DNA of 64,000 bases, from the NCBI RefSeq assembly GCF_017355955.1, contig NZ_JAFFID010000005.1, positions 404,944 through 468,943 of the forward strand, given 5' to 3'. The notes under the pieces are model-generated. The model searched no databases. It saw only the letters and a list, made by a program, of their open reading frames with translations, and was not told where the DNA came from. The DNA is from Sabulibacter ruber. Lineage in GTDB: Bacteria > Bacteroidota > Bacteroidia > Cytophagales > Hymenobacteraceae. Made by a program: the position numbers and the translations under genes. Below are positions 33,817 through 43,292 of this stretch, piece by piece (the first letter of the stretch is position 1; every line of letters begins with the position of its first letter).

Positions 33817-34893
33817 ATGAGAGATAAATCTTTTAGTCTTAAAAGGTTTACAAGAGTAGGAGTACTTACTATTGCTTCTGTATATTTTTTAATCTTAGTA
33901 GGGGGGATCGTCCGCAGCACAGGGTCAGGAATGGGATGTCCAGACTGGCCGAAGTGTTTCGGGTCGTGGGTCCCCCCCACTAGTTTAGAGCAGTTACCAT
34001 CAGACTATCTGGAGGTTTACAAAGAGAAACGGATTCAGAAGAACGAAAGGGTAGGGAAGGTGCTTGAGAGTATTGGGTTCACCAAAGTGGCTCAGGAGAT
34101 TTTTGCCCATCCCTCTCAATACATTGAAACCGAGTTTAACGCTACTAAAACCTGGATTGAATATGTGAACAGATTAGTGGGAGTAGTAATTGGAATCCTT
34201 ATTTTCCTTACTGTTCTGTATTCTGTTCCTTTTTTCAAAAACGATCCAAAAGTGTTTTGGGGTGCGGTAGCCTCCTTTGTGTTAGTGGTCTTTCAAGGTT
34301 GGTTGGGTTCCCTGGTTGTTTCTACCAATCTGTTACCAGAGATGGTGACACTTCACATGGCCTTGGCTTTGTTCCTGGTGGCTTTCCTTATCTACATAGT
34401 GGTACGGGTTCAACGAACTCAGCTTTATGCAGATCTGGGTGGTAAATCAGGAATGATCATGCCAATTCTTGTGCTGGCTCTTTCCCTTTCTTTTATTCAG
34501 GTAATACTTGGTACACAGGTAAGGGAACAAGTGGATTTGGTTGCATTTAATATGAGCAATCAGCAAAGAGAAAGCTGGATTGATCAACTTGGTACATATT
34601 TCTATGTACATCGTTCTCTTTCCATCTTAGTTGTTCTTTTAAATGTTGGATTATATCTATTGGTAAGGAGAACAGGCAAACCTAACCTCATCAAAATGGC
34701 GAATGCTGTTCTATGGGTAATTGGAGCTGAGATTCTCTTAGGAATCATTTTGTCTTACCTGGCTTTACCGGCATTTGCGCAGCCACTCCATTTATTATTA
34801 GGCACTCTTTTGTTTGGGCTTCAGTACCTGTTGCTCATAAGTTATTATTACGCTCAGAAACCTAGACAACTTACCCCCGAATTGGTGGCATAA
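33817..34893 (+). CDS. ctaA: Heme A synthase (COX15/CtaA)
   Basis: The 358-residue membrane protein converts heme O to heme A. The signature is near the N-terminus: LVGGIVRSTGSGMGCPDWPKC. Conserved heme-ligand histidines appear in VTLHMALALFLVA, YVHRSLSILVVL and QPLHLLLGTLLFG; the glutamate is in ATKTWIEYVNRLVG. An inserted loop between the first two helices (about 45-100) is typical of Bacteroidota members. It starts three bases after coxA. Confidence 0.95.
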   Translation: MRDKSFSLKRFTRVGVLTIASVYFLILVGGIVRSTGSGMGCPDWPKCFGSWVPPTSLEQLPSDYLEVYKEKRIQKNERVGKVLESIGFTKVAQEIFAHPSQYIETEFNATKTWIEYVNRLVGVVIGILIFLTVLYSVPFFKNDPKVFWGAVASFVLVVFQGWLGSLVVSTNLLPEMVTLHMALALFLVAFLIYIVVRVQRTQLYADLGGKSGMIMPILVLALSLSFIQVILGTQVREQVDLVAFNMSNQQRESWIDQLGTYFYVHRSLSILVVLLNVGLYLLVRRTGKPNLIKMANAVLWVIGAEILLGIILSYLALPAFAQPLHLLLGTLLFGLQYLLLISYYYAQKPRQLTPELVA

Positions 34894-34901
34894 CCACGTT
34901 T

Positions 34902-35798
34902 ATGTACGTACAAGACGTAACATCCAGTGCCCAGACATCATCGTCCATGAGTAAAGCATCCGCGTATTTTCAACTTTTGAAGTTCCGGCTTTCTGCCACG
35001 ATCGCTTTCTCCTGTGCTATTGGTTTTCTATTGGGAAGGCCAGATGCTACATGGGTGAATACTTCCATTGTTGTACTTGGCGGACTTCTGGTAACAGGCG
35101 CTGCTAACATCATCAATCAGATTCTTGAGAAAGACCTTGACAAACTCATGAAGAGAACCGCTAAGCGTCCTTTGCCTTCAGGAGTTTTGTCAGTGCAGGA
35201 AGCCAGTGTGTACTGTGTTCTTCTCTGTGTTGCCGGAGTATGCTTGCTCGGTTTTTATTTTAACTGGCTGGCAGCCGCGCTGTCCTTTTTATCTCTGCTT
35301 CTCTATGGCTTCTTCTATACACCTTTGAAGAGAATCTCTCCTATTTGTGTGTTTGTAGGAGCCATACCAGGTGCTTTGCCTCCCCTTATTGGTTGGGTTG
35401 CCGGAACAGGGTACATAGGAGTTGAGGCCTGGGTTCTATTTGGAATCCAGTTTATGTGGCAGTTTCCGCACTTTTGGGCTATCGCCTGGGTGTTGGATGA
35501 TGACTACAAGAAAGCTGGTTTCAAGATGTTACCCATGGCCGGTGGCAAAAACCTGAAGACCGCCATTCAGATTATGATCTATACGTTACTGCTGATTCCC
35601 TTGGGCTTATTGCCTTTGCAGTTTGGAATGGCAGGGAAAACCTCTGCGTTCATTGCGGTGGTATGCGGGGTTTTATTTTTGATGCAAACCTTCTATCTCA
35701 TGCATACTTGCTCTAAACGGGCAGCTATGAACATCATGTTTGGTTCATTTTTGTACTTGCCTATTGTGCAGATAGCATTTGTGGTAGACAGACTTTAA
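34902..35798 (+). CDS. ctaB: Protoheme IX farnesyltransferase (heme O synthase)
   Basis: The 298-residue UbiA-family prenyltransferase has nine helices. The first aspartate-rich motif is in NQILEKDLDKLMKRTAKRPLPSG and the second in WVLDDDYKKAGFKMLP. It adds farnesyl to heme B, the step before the upstream heme A synthase. The start could be the ATG at 34902 or the later one (MSKASAYFQLLKFRLS); the conserved region begins at the second. It follows heme A synthase by eight bases. Confidence 0.95.
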   Translation: MYVQDVTSSAQTSSSMSKASAYFQLLKFRLSATIAFSCAIGFLLGRPDATWVNTSIVVLGGLLVTGAANIINQILEKDLDKLMKRTAKRPLPSGVLSVQEASVYCVLLCVAGVCLLGFYFNWLAAALSFLSLLLYGFFYTPLKRISPICVFVGAIPGALPPLIGWVAGTGYIGVEAWVLFGIQFMWQFPHFWAIAWVLDDDYKKAGFKMLPMAGGKNLKTAIQIMIYTLLLIPLGLLPLQFGMAGKTSAFIAVVCGVLFLMQTFYLMHTCSKRAAMNIMFGSFLYLPIVQIAFVVDRL

Positions 35799-35808
35799 GG
35801 AAAAGGTT

Positions 35809-36390
35809 ATGATAATGAATTCTGAAATACAGACAGAGCAGAGACGGATGAATCCGTTGATCTTCATGCTTTGGCTTTTGATTGTGAGCATCGTGATGAT
35901 GTTTGCGGCTTTCACCAGTGCCTATATTGTGCGCCGCGAAGAAGGAAACTGGCTTGAATTTGACTTGCCTTCGGTTCTATTGGTGAACAGCATTGTGTTG
36001 ATTCTGAGTAGTGTTTTCATGCAATGGGCTTATTCTTCTGCTAAGGCAGACAATATCAAGAATGTTAAACTGGCTTTGGTACTTACCATTGTGGCCGGTG
36101 TAGCCTTTTTGATTGGGCAGTGGGCTGGCTGGGGAGAATTGGTGAAGAATAATGTCTTTTTTGGCGGTAGTACGTCAAACCCTTCGGGTTCTTTTCTGTA
36201 TGTATTAACCGGTGTACACGCTTTTCACCTTATTACCGGGTTAATATTTCTAATTATTGTAGTAATTTCGGCACTCAAGTATAAGGTACATTCCAGAAAC
36301 CTGACCCGTATAAAGCTGTGCACAATTTACTGGCACTTCTTAGGGGCTCTTTGGATTTACCTGTACGTATTCCTAGTTTTGAACCATTAA
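35809..36390 (+). CDS. Cytochrome c oxidase subunit III family protein (first copy)
   Basis: The 193-residue protein has five helices of the heme-copper oxidase subunit III type (FLYVLTGVHAFHLITGLIFL; IYWHFLGALWIYLYVFLVLN). It is shorter than the next gene, also subunit III-like. Such five-helix and seven-helix pairs are usual in Bacteroidota cox operons. Two ATG codons (35809 and 35815) are possible starts. Confidence 0.92.
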   Translation: MIMNSEIQTEQRRMNPLIFMLWLLIVSIVMMFAAFTSAYIVRREEGNWLEFDLPSVLLVNSIVLILSSVFMQWAYSSAKADNIKNVKLALVLTIVAGVAFLIGQWAGWGELVKNNVFFGGSTSNPSGSFLYVLTGVHAFHLITGLIFLIIVVISALKYKVHSRNLTRIKLCTIYWHFLGALWIYLYVFLVLNH

Positions 36391-36406
36391 TAATTCTGTA
36401 ACACAT

Positions 36407-37153
36407 ATGTCGCAAACAACAACCTTTGAGCAGCCTAACACCGGCACTTGGGATGGAGGGAACGAGCCGTTTAAGGCTAGTTATGGTAAACTGATGATGT
36501 GGTTTTTCCTCTTATCAGATGCCTTTACCTTTGCTGCTTTCTTAACAACGTATGGTTTAGCCCGTCACCGTCACCATGCATATGAAGGAACCCCAGAAGC
36601 GTTTACCTTCTCTACCCAATGGTGGCCTATTCCTGAAAAAGTTTTCAATGCATTCCCTGGTTTCCATGGAGTAGACTGGCCTCTGGCTTTTGTGGCATTG
36701 ATGACAATGATCCTTATTCTTTCTTCCGTGACCATGGTGTTAGCCGTAGAAGCAGGTCACAGAATGGATAAGAATGATGTTCAGAAATGGTTGTTGTGGA
36801 CAATTCTTTTTGGTTCTATGTTCCTTGGCTGCCAGGCATGGGAGTGGACTCACTTTATCTCTGGTACTGATGAAGGAATGAAATTGGCCAACGGTAGCGT
36901 AATCCATGGCGCTAACTTGATCGTAAACCAATACGGACCACCTTTGTTTGCTGACTTGTTCTTCTTCATCACTGGTTTCCACGGTACGCACGTTTTCAGT
37001 GGGGTAGTGTTGCTGATCATGATCTTCATCAACACGGTGAATGGTGTATACCACAGAAGAGGACACTATGAAATGGTGGAGAAAGTTGGTCTTTACTGGC
37101 ACTTTGTAGACTTAGTGTGGGTATTTGTGTTTACCTTCTTCTACCTGGTGTAA
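36407..37153 (+). CDS. coxC: Cytochrome c oxidase subunit III
   Basis: The 248-residue protein has the subunit III signature in FFFITGFHGTHVFSGVVLLI and GLYWHFVDLVWVFVFTFFYLV. An N-terminal extension (TTFEQPNTGTWDGGNEPF) and a periplasmic loop (HHAYEGTPEAFTF...) are seen. It lies 16 bases after the other subunit III gene. It supports proton uptake and stability of subunit I. Confidence 0.94.
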   Translation: MSQTTTFEQPNTGTWDGGNEPFKASYGKLMMWFFLLSDAFTFAAFLTTYGLARHRHHAYEGTPEAFTFSTQWWPIPEKVFNAFPGFHGVDWPLAFVALMTMILILSSVTMVLAVEAGHRMDKNDVQKWLLWTILFGSMFLGCQAWEWTHFISGTDEGMKLANGSVIHGANLIVNQYGPPLFADLFFFITGFHGTHVFSGVVLLIMIFINTVNGVYHRRGHYEMVEKVGLYWHFVDLVWVFVFTFFYLV

Positions 37154-37182
37154 TTGTTTGATCTGATAAATCTTTAACTGAT

Positions 37183-37530
37183 ATGGCATCTCACGCACAT
37201 CATACCGACGAGTTTGACGAAACGGCTAACCTTCCAAAGCCTCAAACAGCGGTTATCTGGAAAACCTTTTTCATCCTTTGTGGTCTTACCGCTATTGAAT
37301 TCGCCTTCGCCTTCATGATGGATGCGGGTTCTCTGCGGAATGCGATCTTCATTGGTCTTACTATCTTCAAGGCCTTCTACATTGTTGGCGAGTTCATGCA
37401 CTTGAAGCATGAGACAAAAGGGTTGATCTGGGCTGTTCTAATTCCTACTGTTTTATTGGTTTGGTTACTGGTAGCGTTACTGGTAGAAGGTACTTTCTAC
37501 GGAGAGTCAGTTTTCAACTACTTTAAATAA
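37183..37530 (+). CDS. Cytochrome c oxidase subunit IV family protein
   Basis: The 115-residue protein has three membrane helices (TFFILCGLTAIEFAFAFMM; IFIGLTIFKAFYIVGEFMHLKHE; AVLIPTVLLVWLLVALLVEG) matching the prokaryotic COX4 family. Its stop codon shares a base with the SCO start (TAATG), indicating translational coupling. Confidence 0.92.
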   Translation: MASHAHHTDEFDETANLPKPQTAVIWKTFFILCGLTAIEFAFAFMMDAGSLRNAIFIGLTIFKAFYIVGEFMHLKHETKGLIWAVLIPTVLLVWLLVALLVEGTFYGESVFNYFK

Positions 37531-38210
37531 TGAGTCCAAAAAAAGCTCTGGTACTGGGTACTTTGCTTTTAGTACCCGTACTGGCGTTTTTGTTTTTAAA
37601 AGTGTTCGGAGTGAATAGATTTTCACTCCGAACTTATTTTCCGGCTACTGTAGATTCTACTCTGGTAGAAGGGAAGTGGCAGTATGATACTACTTATCAT
37701 AGAGTACCGGATTTCCAATTTACCTCTCATGCTGGCAACACCTTTTCCCAGAAAAATCTGGAAGGTAAACTCTACGTTGCCAATTTCTTTTATACTTCTT
37801 GTCAAAGCCCCTGCGTGCAGGTAAGTACTCAACTTTCAAGGGTACAGGATGCTTTCCGGTTACAGCCCGATGTAAGGATTGTTTCCTTTTCGCTTCGGCC
37901 TCAGGAAGACTATTCCACTGCTTTGAAACAATATGCCCAAAGTTTCAGGGCTGATCCCTCTAAATGGATTTTCCTTACTGGTGAAGATGCTCAAATTCAG
38001 AACTTGGTTCAGAACGGGTACCGCTTGCCTTCTCTTTTAGAGGATACTGTTCAAGCCTCTACTGACCGGTATACCAAGCAACTGCTGTTGGTAGACAAGG
38101 ATAAGCACATCAGGGGTGTGTATGACGGCACAGATGCTACAGATGTAGACAGATTGATTACAGAAATAAACGTGCTCCTTTCTGAGTACAACCTTACAAA
38201 TGGAAAATAA
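37530..38210 (+). CDS. SCO1/SenC family protein, membrane-anchored, lacking the usual histidine ligand
   Basis: The 226-residue protein has one N-terminal helix and a thioredoxin-like domain. The copper-binding CxxxC is present (FFYTSCQSPCVQ, Cys91 and Cys95). The third copper ligand of SCO proteins, a His about ten residues before LVDK, is not found: the region reads TDRYTKQLLLVDK with Tyr181 at that place. The family delivers copper to CuA or acts as a thiol-disulfide reductase. Loss of the His may shift this copy toward the redox role. It overlaps the DUF420 gene by 11 bases. Confidence 0.9.
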   Translation: MSPKKALVLGTLLLVPVLAFLFLKVFGVNRFSLRTYFPATVDSTLVEGKWQYDTTYHRVPDFQFTSHAGNTFSQKNLEGKLYVANFFYTSCQSPCVQVSTQLSRVQDAFRLQPDVRIVSFSLRPQEDYSTALKQYAQSFRADPSKWIFLTGEDAQIQNLVQNGYRLPSLLEDTVQASTDRYTKQLLLVDKDKHIRGVYDGTDATDVDRLITEINVLLSEYNLTNGK

Positions 38211-38748
38211 AACAATTGGTAACGCCAATGATACCCGTTACCTTATTCTTATTACTATCCTCTCTGTTGTAGTACCCTTGTTAGTGGCATTTCTGCTTTT
38301 CATGCCACAAACAGGCAAGCTTGGCGACCTGGATGTTTCCTTCTTGCCTAAGTTGCATGCCGTACTGAATTCCCTTACCGCCATTGCCTTGATGATTGGG
38401 TACTACCAGATCAAACGTGGAAACCAACGCTTGCACCGGTTTGCCATGGTAACAGCTTTTGTTCTCTCGGCCTTTTTTCTGATTTCCTATGTGACGTACC
38501 ACTACCAGGCGGCACCAACTCCGTTTGGAGGAGAAGGTACCATCAAGATGGTGTATTACTTCATTTTGATTACGCACATCATACTGGCCGCCATAATTGT
38601 ACCCCTGGTGCTTTTGTCTGTGTACTTTGCCCTTTCAAAGCAGTATGCGCGCCACAGAAAAGTATCCCGGTGGACTTTTCCTCTGTGGTTATATGTGGCT
38701 GTGACAGGAGTTGTCGTTTACCTTATGATTTCGCCCTATTACGCGTGA
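38200..38748 (+). CDS. DUF420 family membrane protein (CtaM/YozB-like)
   Basis: The 182-residue protein has about five membrane helices with the DUF420 pattern LPKLHAVLNSLTAIALMIGYYQIKRGN, HRFAMVTAFVLSAFFLISYVTYHY and ITHIILAAIIVPLVLLSVYFAL. Conserved histidines (LHAVLN, THIILA) could bind heme or metal. Relatives such as YozB/CtaM are required for assembly of heme-copper oxidases. It overlaps the SCO gene, supporting an assembly role here. Confidence 0.88.
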   Translation: MENKTIGNANDTRYLILITILSVVVPLLVAFLLFMPQTGKLGDLDVSFLPKLHAVLNSLTAIALMIGYYQIKRGNQRLHRFAMVTAFVLSAFFLISYVTYHYQAAPTPFGGEGTIKMVYYFILITHIILAAIIVPLVLLSVYFALSKQYARHRKVSRWTFPLWLYVAVTGVVVYLMISPYYA

Positions 38749-38798
38749 AACTTTAGTGGGGCAATGGTGTTAAGTTAAATAGAGAAAAGGCTGGTGTG

Positions 38799-39041
38799 AT
38801 GAAAACAAAATATAAATTTTGGTTGGGAGGGTTGTTATTGGTAGTGCTTCTTTCCTTTACGCCTACCATAAGCCAGGCGCAATGCGCCATGTGTACCGCC
38901 TCCGTAGAATCTTCTAAAAACGAATCTGGTGATAGCATCGCTAATGGCTTGAACAAGGGAATTCTTTACCTCATGGCAGTACCGTACGTGATTGCCGGAT
39001 GTGTGGGCTTTTTCTGGTACAAATACAGTAAGCGCAAATAG
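38799..39041 (+). CDS. Small membrane protein of respiratory clusters, unknown function
   Basis: The 80-residue protein (ATG at 38799; a GTG precedes it) has an N-terminal hydrophobic segment, then QCAMCTASVESSKNESG and a second helix (ILYLMAVPYVIAGCVGFFWYKY) with a basic tail. The CxxC directly after the first segment is a conserved-looking feature. It sits after the DUF420 gene and overlaps the next start by one base, so it may serve oxidase assembly; this is inference from position. Confidence 0.75.
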   Translation: MKTKYKFWLGGLLLVVLLSFTPTISQAQCAMCTASVESSKNESGDSIANGLNKGILYLMAVPYVIAGCVGFFWYKYSKRK

Positions 39042-39427
39042 TGGGAGCGTTGGACCATGTTAAAGCCGGGCTACTCCTGAAATGTCCGCGCTGTCACCAG
39101 GGCCCTATGTTTTCCCATTCTGCTTTCAACCTTCGCAAGTTCGATCAAATGCCTGAAAACTGCCCTGTCTGCGGTTTCAGGTATGAGGTTGAACTTGGTT
39201 TTTATTGGGGTGCCATGTACATGAGTTATGGCTTGTCTGTGGTGGTGGTGTTCCTGGTTGGTGTCTCCCTTTACTTTCTGGCCAACGACCCGCCTACCTG
39301 GGTGTACCTTACAGCCGTAGCTGCTTCGGTCATTTTGCTGACCCCATTTCTGTTCAGGTACGCCAGGGTTCTCATGCTTTACTTCTTTGGCAGCGTCTCT
39401 TTTAATCCCAAGTACAAAAAGCCCTAG
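39041..39427 (+). CDS. DUF983 family membrane protein
   Basis: The 128-residue protein starts with GTG at 39041, overlapping the previous stop. A zinc-ribbon-like N-terminus has two CxxC pairs (KCPRCHQGPMF and NCPVCGFRYE), followed by two helices (MSYGLSVVVVFLVGVSLYFLA; VYLTAVAASVILLTPFLFRYARV). DUF983 genes frequently accompany cox genes, and an assembly or copper role is suspected but not shown. Confidence 0.88.
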   Translation: MGALDHVKAGLLLKCPRCHQGPMFSHSAFNLRKFDQMPENCPVCGFRYEVELGFYWGAMYMSYGLSVVVVFLVGVSLYFLANDPPTWVYLTAVAASVILLTPFLFRYARVLMLYFFGSVSFNPKYKKP

Positions 39428-39596
39428 TACCTGAATTCCCGTTCTTATTCTGTAGAAAGGTTTGATTTTTGCTCATGGTTTTAGGTGTGTTTTAGGAAAA
39501 CGGACCTGAAACGTACAATGTGATATTATTCCTATTTTAGAGCTGACTTGCTGGCTTGTTTGTCCGTAGTATGGCTAAAATTCTAAAAAAGCAGAT

Positions 39597-42500
39597 TTGA
39601 AGTTCAGGTATACCCTTCCTTTTCTTTTTCTACTTGCCGCCTTGTTGTTCGCAAGCTTCGCTGCGTTGGTGCAGGTGAGTGTGCAGCGCGATTTGCTGGA
39701 AGCCCCTGAAAGGCAAATGGCGCAGGAAGTGTCTGAACGCTTACAGCACAAGATCAGCCAGGCCGAATTGACCCTGACCCAAGTGGCCCGAACATTACCG
39801 CCCGATTCTGCCTTCTTTTCCCAAACTCTGCCCAAAGTATACGTTCCTATTTTCCTGTACCAGGGGAGCAGGCTTCTCTTCTGGTCAGAACACTCCCTTC
39901 GGCCGGAGTTACATCCCCGGTACCTTACCAAGCGGTTGCAAATGGTGGAAAACCGATTTGGCCGTTTTCTGGTTCTCCGTCATAAACCTTCCAGGGAATA
40001 CACCCTTCTGGCCGTTATACCGCTGGAAACCCGGTACGGAATCAGTAACACCTACCTGCGGAGTGGGCTTAACGCTGAGATCTTTGAAGATCATGCCGCT
40101 ACCCTGCACCAGGAGCGGATTGCCGGAAGTATCCCTATCCTGGATAGCAAAGGGAATTACCTTTTCTCCTTGAGAGTGCTGGAACCAGGTGAGTGGTTGC
40201 ACGCCGGTAAGTTCACCTTTGCCCTGTATGTGTTTTCCATTCTTGCCGCTTTGCTGTTCCTGGGGTCGCTTTACCAGCGGTTGAAAAGCGCTGGCTATAG
40301 GGTTATCGCTTTGTGGGTAGTGCTCGTAGGACTTCCGGTGTTGCGGTTAGTCATGCTGCTTTCGCAATTCCCGAACAATGTACAGGAGTTGGAGTTGTTC
40401 AGCCCCAGGGTGTATGCCTCCAGTTGGTGGTCGCCCTCTTTAGGAGATTTGCTGCTGAATGAAGCTTGTTTGCTGGTGATGGCCATGCTGGTCTACCGTT
40501 TTGCCAGGAAAATCCCTTTTTCGGCTCTTTTCCTGAAATCAGACCAAAAACAACTTTGGTACTGTCTGGCCATCGGGATTAGTATTACCATCATTATCAT
40601 CAGTTGGTACGAAACCTACCGTAGCCTTTTTACCAACACCCAGCTGAACCTTGATATCACCCAGAACATTCAGATTGGGGTGGAGAAGTTGCTGCTGTAC
40701 CTGGTAATGGTGCTGCATACACTTTCCCTGAGTTGGATTCTCAGGTTGTTGTTGGACTGGCTACCGTTCACTCCCAAAGGAAAACTGACCTTTGCCTACG
40801 TCTGGATCACGGTTCTGGTGATGGCCCTTTGCTGGGCCTTCTGGCGGGACGCACCCAGCGGGAACTGGATTGTGCTGTTTGCGGGTGCGGTTCTGGTTGG
40901 GTGGGAGCAACTGCACCGCAGAATAGGGCAGAAGGCCAGTGTTTATGCCAGTATTTTTCTGCTAAACACGGTAAGTGCCAGTTTAGGCGCGGCTGCCTTA
41001 TATGATATCTACGCGGTACAATTGCGCACCGATAAACAAAGGGTAGCTACCCAGCTGCTCAAAAACCGCGATGATCTTACAGAGTACCTGTTAGCCCAAG
41101 CAGCCCAGGACATCAGCCAGGACCATCTGGTACAGCACGTACTGAATTCCCCGTGGGTGAACCTGAGAATGGTGGAGCAGAAAATCAGGCGGCATCACCT
41201 GCGCAACATCACCGAAAACTATTCAGTAGTGGTTCGGTTGTTTGATGTGAACGGCGAAAGCTTCCATTACCTGGATAGCTTAGAAAACCTGCAGACCTAC
41301 GCCCAGGAGTGGGCTCCAAAAGCCAGAAGTACCAACCAGAAAGGTCAGTTGTTGGTGGGTTCTGAGACAGACCCCGGCCGGTTTACTTACCTGCAAGAGA
41401 TTAAGGTGCCCGTAAGCTTTGAGCAATGGGCTACGGTGGTTCTGGAGGTAAGTCCTAAAATCACAGCTCCCAACAGCGTTTTACCTGAACTTCTGGTAGA
41501 GCGAACTGGTGCCCAGGTAAACACCATTCCGTCCAGTAGCTATGCTCTATGGAGAGAAGGCCGGTGGCTCAAGACCGAAGGGTATTTTGAATTCAGCCAA
41601 CAGTTTCCCCCGCACCTGTTCAACGTGCCTTTGCTGTATACACAGGGGTTGACCATTGCCAATTACCACCACTTAGGGGCTAAATCTACAAACGGGACAG
41701 TAGCCTTGGTGAGTACGCCTTCTTACGGGGCTCGGTCCTGGCTTTCCAATTTCTCGTTCCTGTTTCTGCTGCATACCTTCTCGCTCTTCAGCTTATTGCT
41801 ATTGGTGATGCTCTCCCGGGGGCAGCTCATAGAAACCATTACCTCCACCTTCAGCGCCAAAATCCAGCTTTTCCTCAATCTTGGAGTGTTGGTGCCTTTG
41901 GTGTTGGTAAGCATTACCATTGGTAGTCTGGTGACGAATTCTTACCGGCAGGATCTGGTGCGAGGCTACACTGAGCAGGGCGATTTTATCCGGCAAAGTA
42001 TTTTAACCAGTAACTGGGGCACCAACCTTTTCAAAGGAAGGCCAGATTCGCTTACTCGTCGCATTAACCGGTTGGCCATGGTAGCGCAGGCCGAACTCAA
42101 TATTTACAACGCCAACGGAGAGCTGCGTTTATCTAGCCAGCCCACTTTGTTTGAGGCCGGGGTATTGTCTACCAGATTGAACCCCGAGGCGTTTGGGGTT
42201 TTGAAAGAGCAAGGCCTGAACCGGATCTTACTCCAGGAAAAAGCCGGTTCCCTGCCTTACAGTACTATTTATGTTTCGCTGCGCGATAGCCCCACCGAAA
42301 GCCCCAAGGGGTATTTAGCCATTCCATTCTTTGATTCAGAAAAGGAGCTCAACACCAAGCTCATTCAGCTTATCACTACCATTCTCAACATTTTCACGGT
42401 GCTATTTTTGGTGTTCGTGCTCATGAGTTACATGGCTACCCGTGCTCTTACGGTGCCCCTCCAGTTATTGACCGAGCGCCTGAAAAGAACCTCTTTGACC

Positions 42501-43292
42501 GGAAGCAACGAGAAACTGGTGTACCAGTCACGCGATGAGATTGGCTTACTGGTGCATGAGTATAACCAGATGTTGCAGAAGCTGGAAGAAAGCAAGCAGG
42601 AACTGGCCCTGAAAGAAAAAGAAGCTGCCTGGAAGGAGATGGCCCGGCAGGTGGCCCACGAGATCAAGAACCCGCTTACACCCATGAAGCTGTCTTTGCA
42701 ATATCTGCGCAAAGCCATGCAGGAAGGGCGCAGTAACCTGCAGGAGCTGGTGGAGAAAATCTCCAACACCATGATCACCCAGATTGATGTACTAAGCGAC
42801 ATTGCTACATCGTTCTCCAGTTTCACGGCCATGCCAGATCTGAAATTGGAAATTCTGGAGTTGAATAGCCTCATTCGCCGCTCCGCTGATTTGCACTTGA
42901 ATCCGCAGCAGCACCGCGTGGAAGTAGAGTTGCCCGAGGAACCCGTGTACGTGAGCGCCGATGAGAACCAACTCATCAGAATCTTCAACAATCTTTTGTT
43001 GAATGCCCTGCAAGCGGTGCCTTCTTCCCGAACTCCCGAGATCAAAATTCGGTTGCAGCTAGTGGACCCTAAGTGGGCGCTGGTGCAGGTGCAAGACAAC
43101 GGGTCTGGTATTCCGGCCGAGGTACAACCAAAGATTTTTATTCCGAATTTTAGTACAAAATATTCAGGGTCAGGCATTGGCTTAGCGGTGGTGAAGAAAG
43201 GAGTGGAGGCAATTGGCGGTTCCATATGGTTTGAGACGCAGGAAAACGTGGGCACCACGTTCTTCCTGAAATTGCCCGTGGTGCAGCCATGA
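39597..43292 (+). CDS. Very large multi-membrane sensor histidine kinase
   Basis: The 1231-residue protein has a first helix at 6-26, a periplasmic segment to about 195, about eight helices (to 475), a second large extracytoplasmic region (475-705), two further helices (715-785), a third loop and a final helix (about 925-945). A HAMP segment follows (TRALTVPLQLLTERLKR), then a coiled coil, the HisKA box (MARQVAHEIKNPLTPMKLSL) and HATPase boxes NLLLNALQAV, DNGSGIP and SGSGIGLAVVKKGVEAIGG. It resembles NtrY-type kinases. The start appears to be TTG, since the first helix is needed and no ATG precedes it in frame. No response regulator is adjacent. Its stop overlaps the next gene by four bases. 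Confidence 0.92.
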   Translation: MKFRYTLPFLFLLAALLFASFAALVQVSVQRDLLEAPERQMAQEVSERLQHKISQAELTLTQVARTLPPDSAFFSQTLPKVYVPIFLYQGSRLLFWSEHSLRPELHPRYLTKRLQMVENRFGRFLVLRHKPSREYTLLAVIPLETRYGISNTYLRSGLNAEIFEDHAATLHQERIAGSIPILDSKGNYLFSLRVLEPGEWLHAGKFTFALYVFSILAALLFLGSLYQRLKSAGYRVIALWVVLVGLPVLRLVMLLSQFPNNVQELELFSPRVYASSWWSPSLGDLLLNEACLLVMAMLVYRFARKIPFSALFLKSDQKQLWYCLAIGISITIIIISWYETYRSLFTNTQLNLDITQNIQIGVEKLLLYLVMVLHTLSLSWILRLLLDWLPFTPKGKLTFAYVWITVLVMALCWAFWRDAPSGNWIVLFAGAVLVGWEQLHRRIGQKASVYASIFLLNTVSASLGAAALYDIYAVQLRTDKQRVATQLLKNRDDLTEYLLAQAAQDISQDHLVQHVLNSPWVNLRMVEQKIRRHHLRNITENYSVVVRLFDVNGESFHYLDSLENLQTYAQEWAPKARSTNQKGQLLVGSETDPGRFTYLQEIKVPVSFEQWATVVLEVSPKITAPNSVLPELLVERTGAQVNTIPSSSYALWREGRWLKTEGYFEFSQQFPPHLFNVPLLYTQGLTIANYHHLGAKSTNGTVALVSTPSYGARSWLSNFSFLFLLHTFSLFSLLLLVMLSRGQLIETITSTFSAKIQLFLNLGVLVPLVLVSITIGSLVTNSYRQDLVRGYTEQGDFIRQSILTSNWGTNLFKGRPDSLTRRINRLAMVAQAELNIYNANGELRLSSQPTLFEAGVLSTRLNPEAFGVLKEQGLNRILLQEKAGSLPYSTIYVSLRDSPTESPKGYLAIPFFDSEKELNTKLIQLITTILNIFTVLFLVFVLMSYMATRALTVPLQLLTERLKRTSLTGSNEKLVYQSRDEIGLLVHEYNQMLQKLEESKQELALKEKEAAWKEMARQVAHEIKNPLTPMKLSLQYLRKAMQEGRSNLQELVEKISNTMITQIDVLSDIATSFSSFTAMPDLKLEILELNSLIRRSADLHLNPQQHRVEVELPEEPVYVSADENQLIRIFNNLLLNALQAVPSSRTPEIKIRLQLVDPKWALVQVQDNGSGIPAEVQPKIFIPNFSTKYSGSGIGLAVVKKGVEAIGGSIWFETQENVGTTFFLKLPVVQP

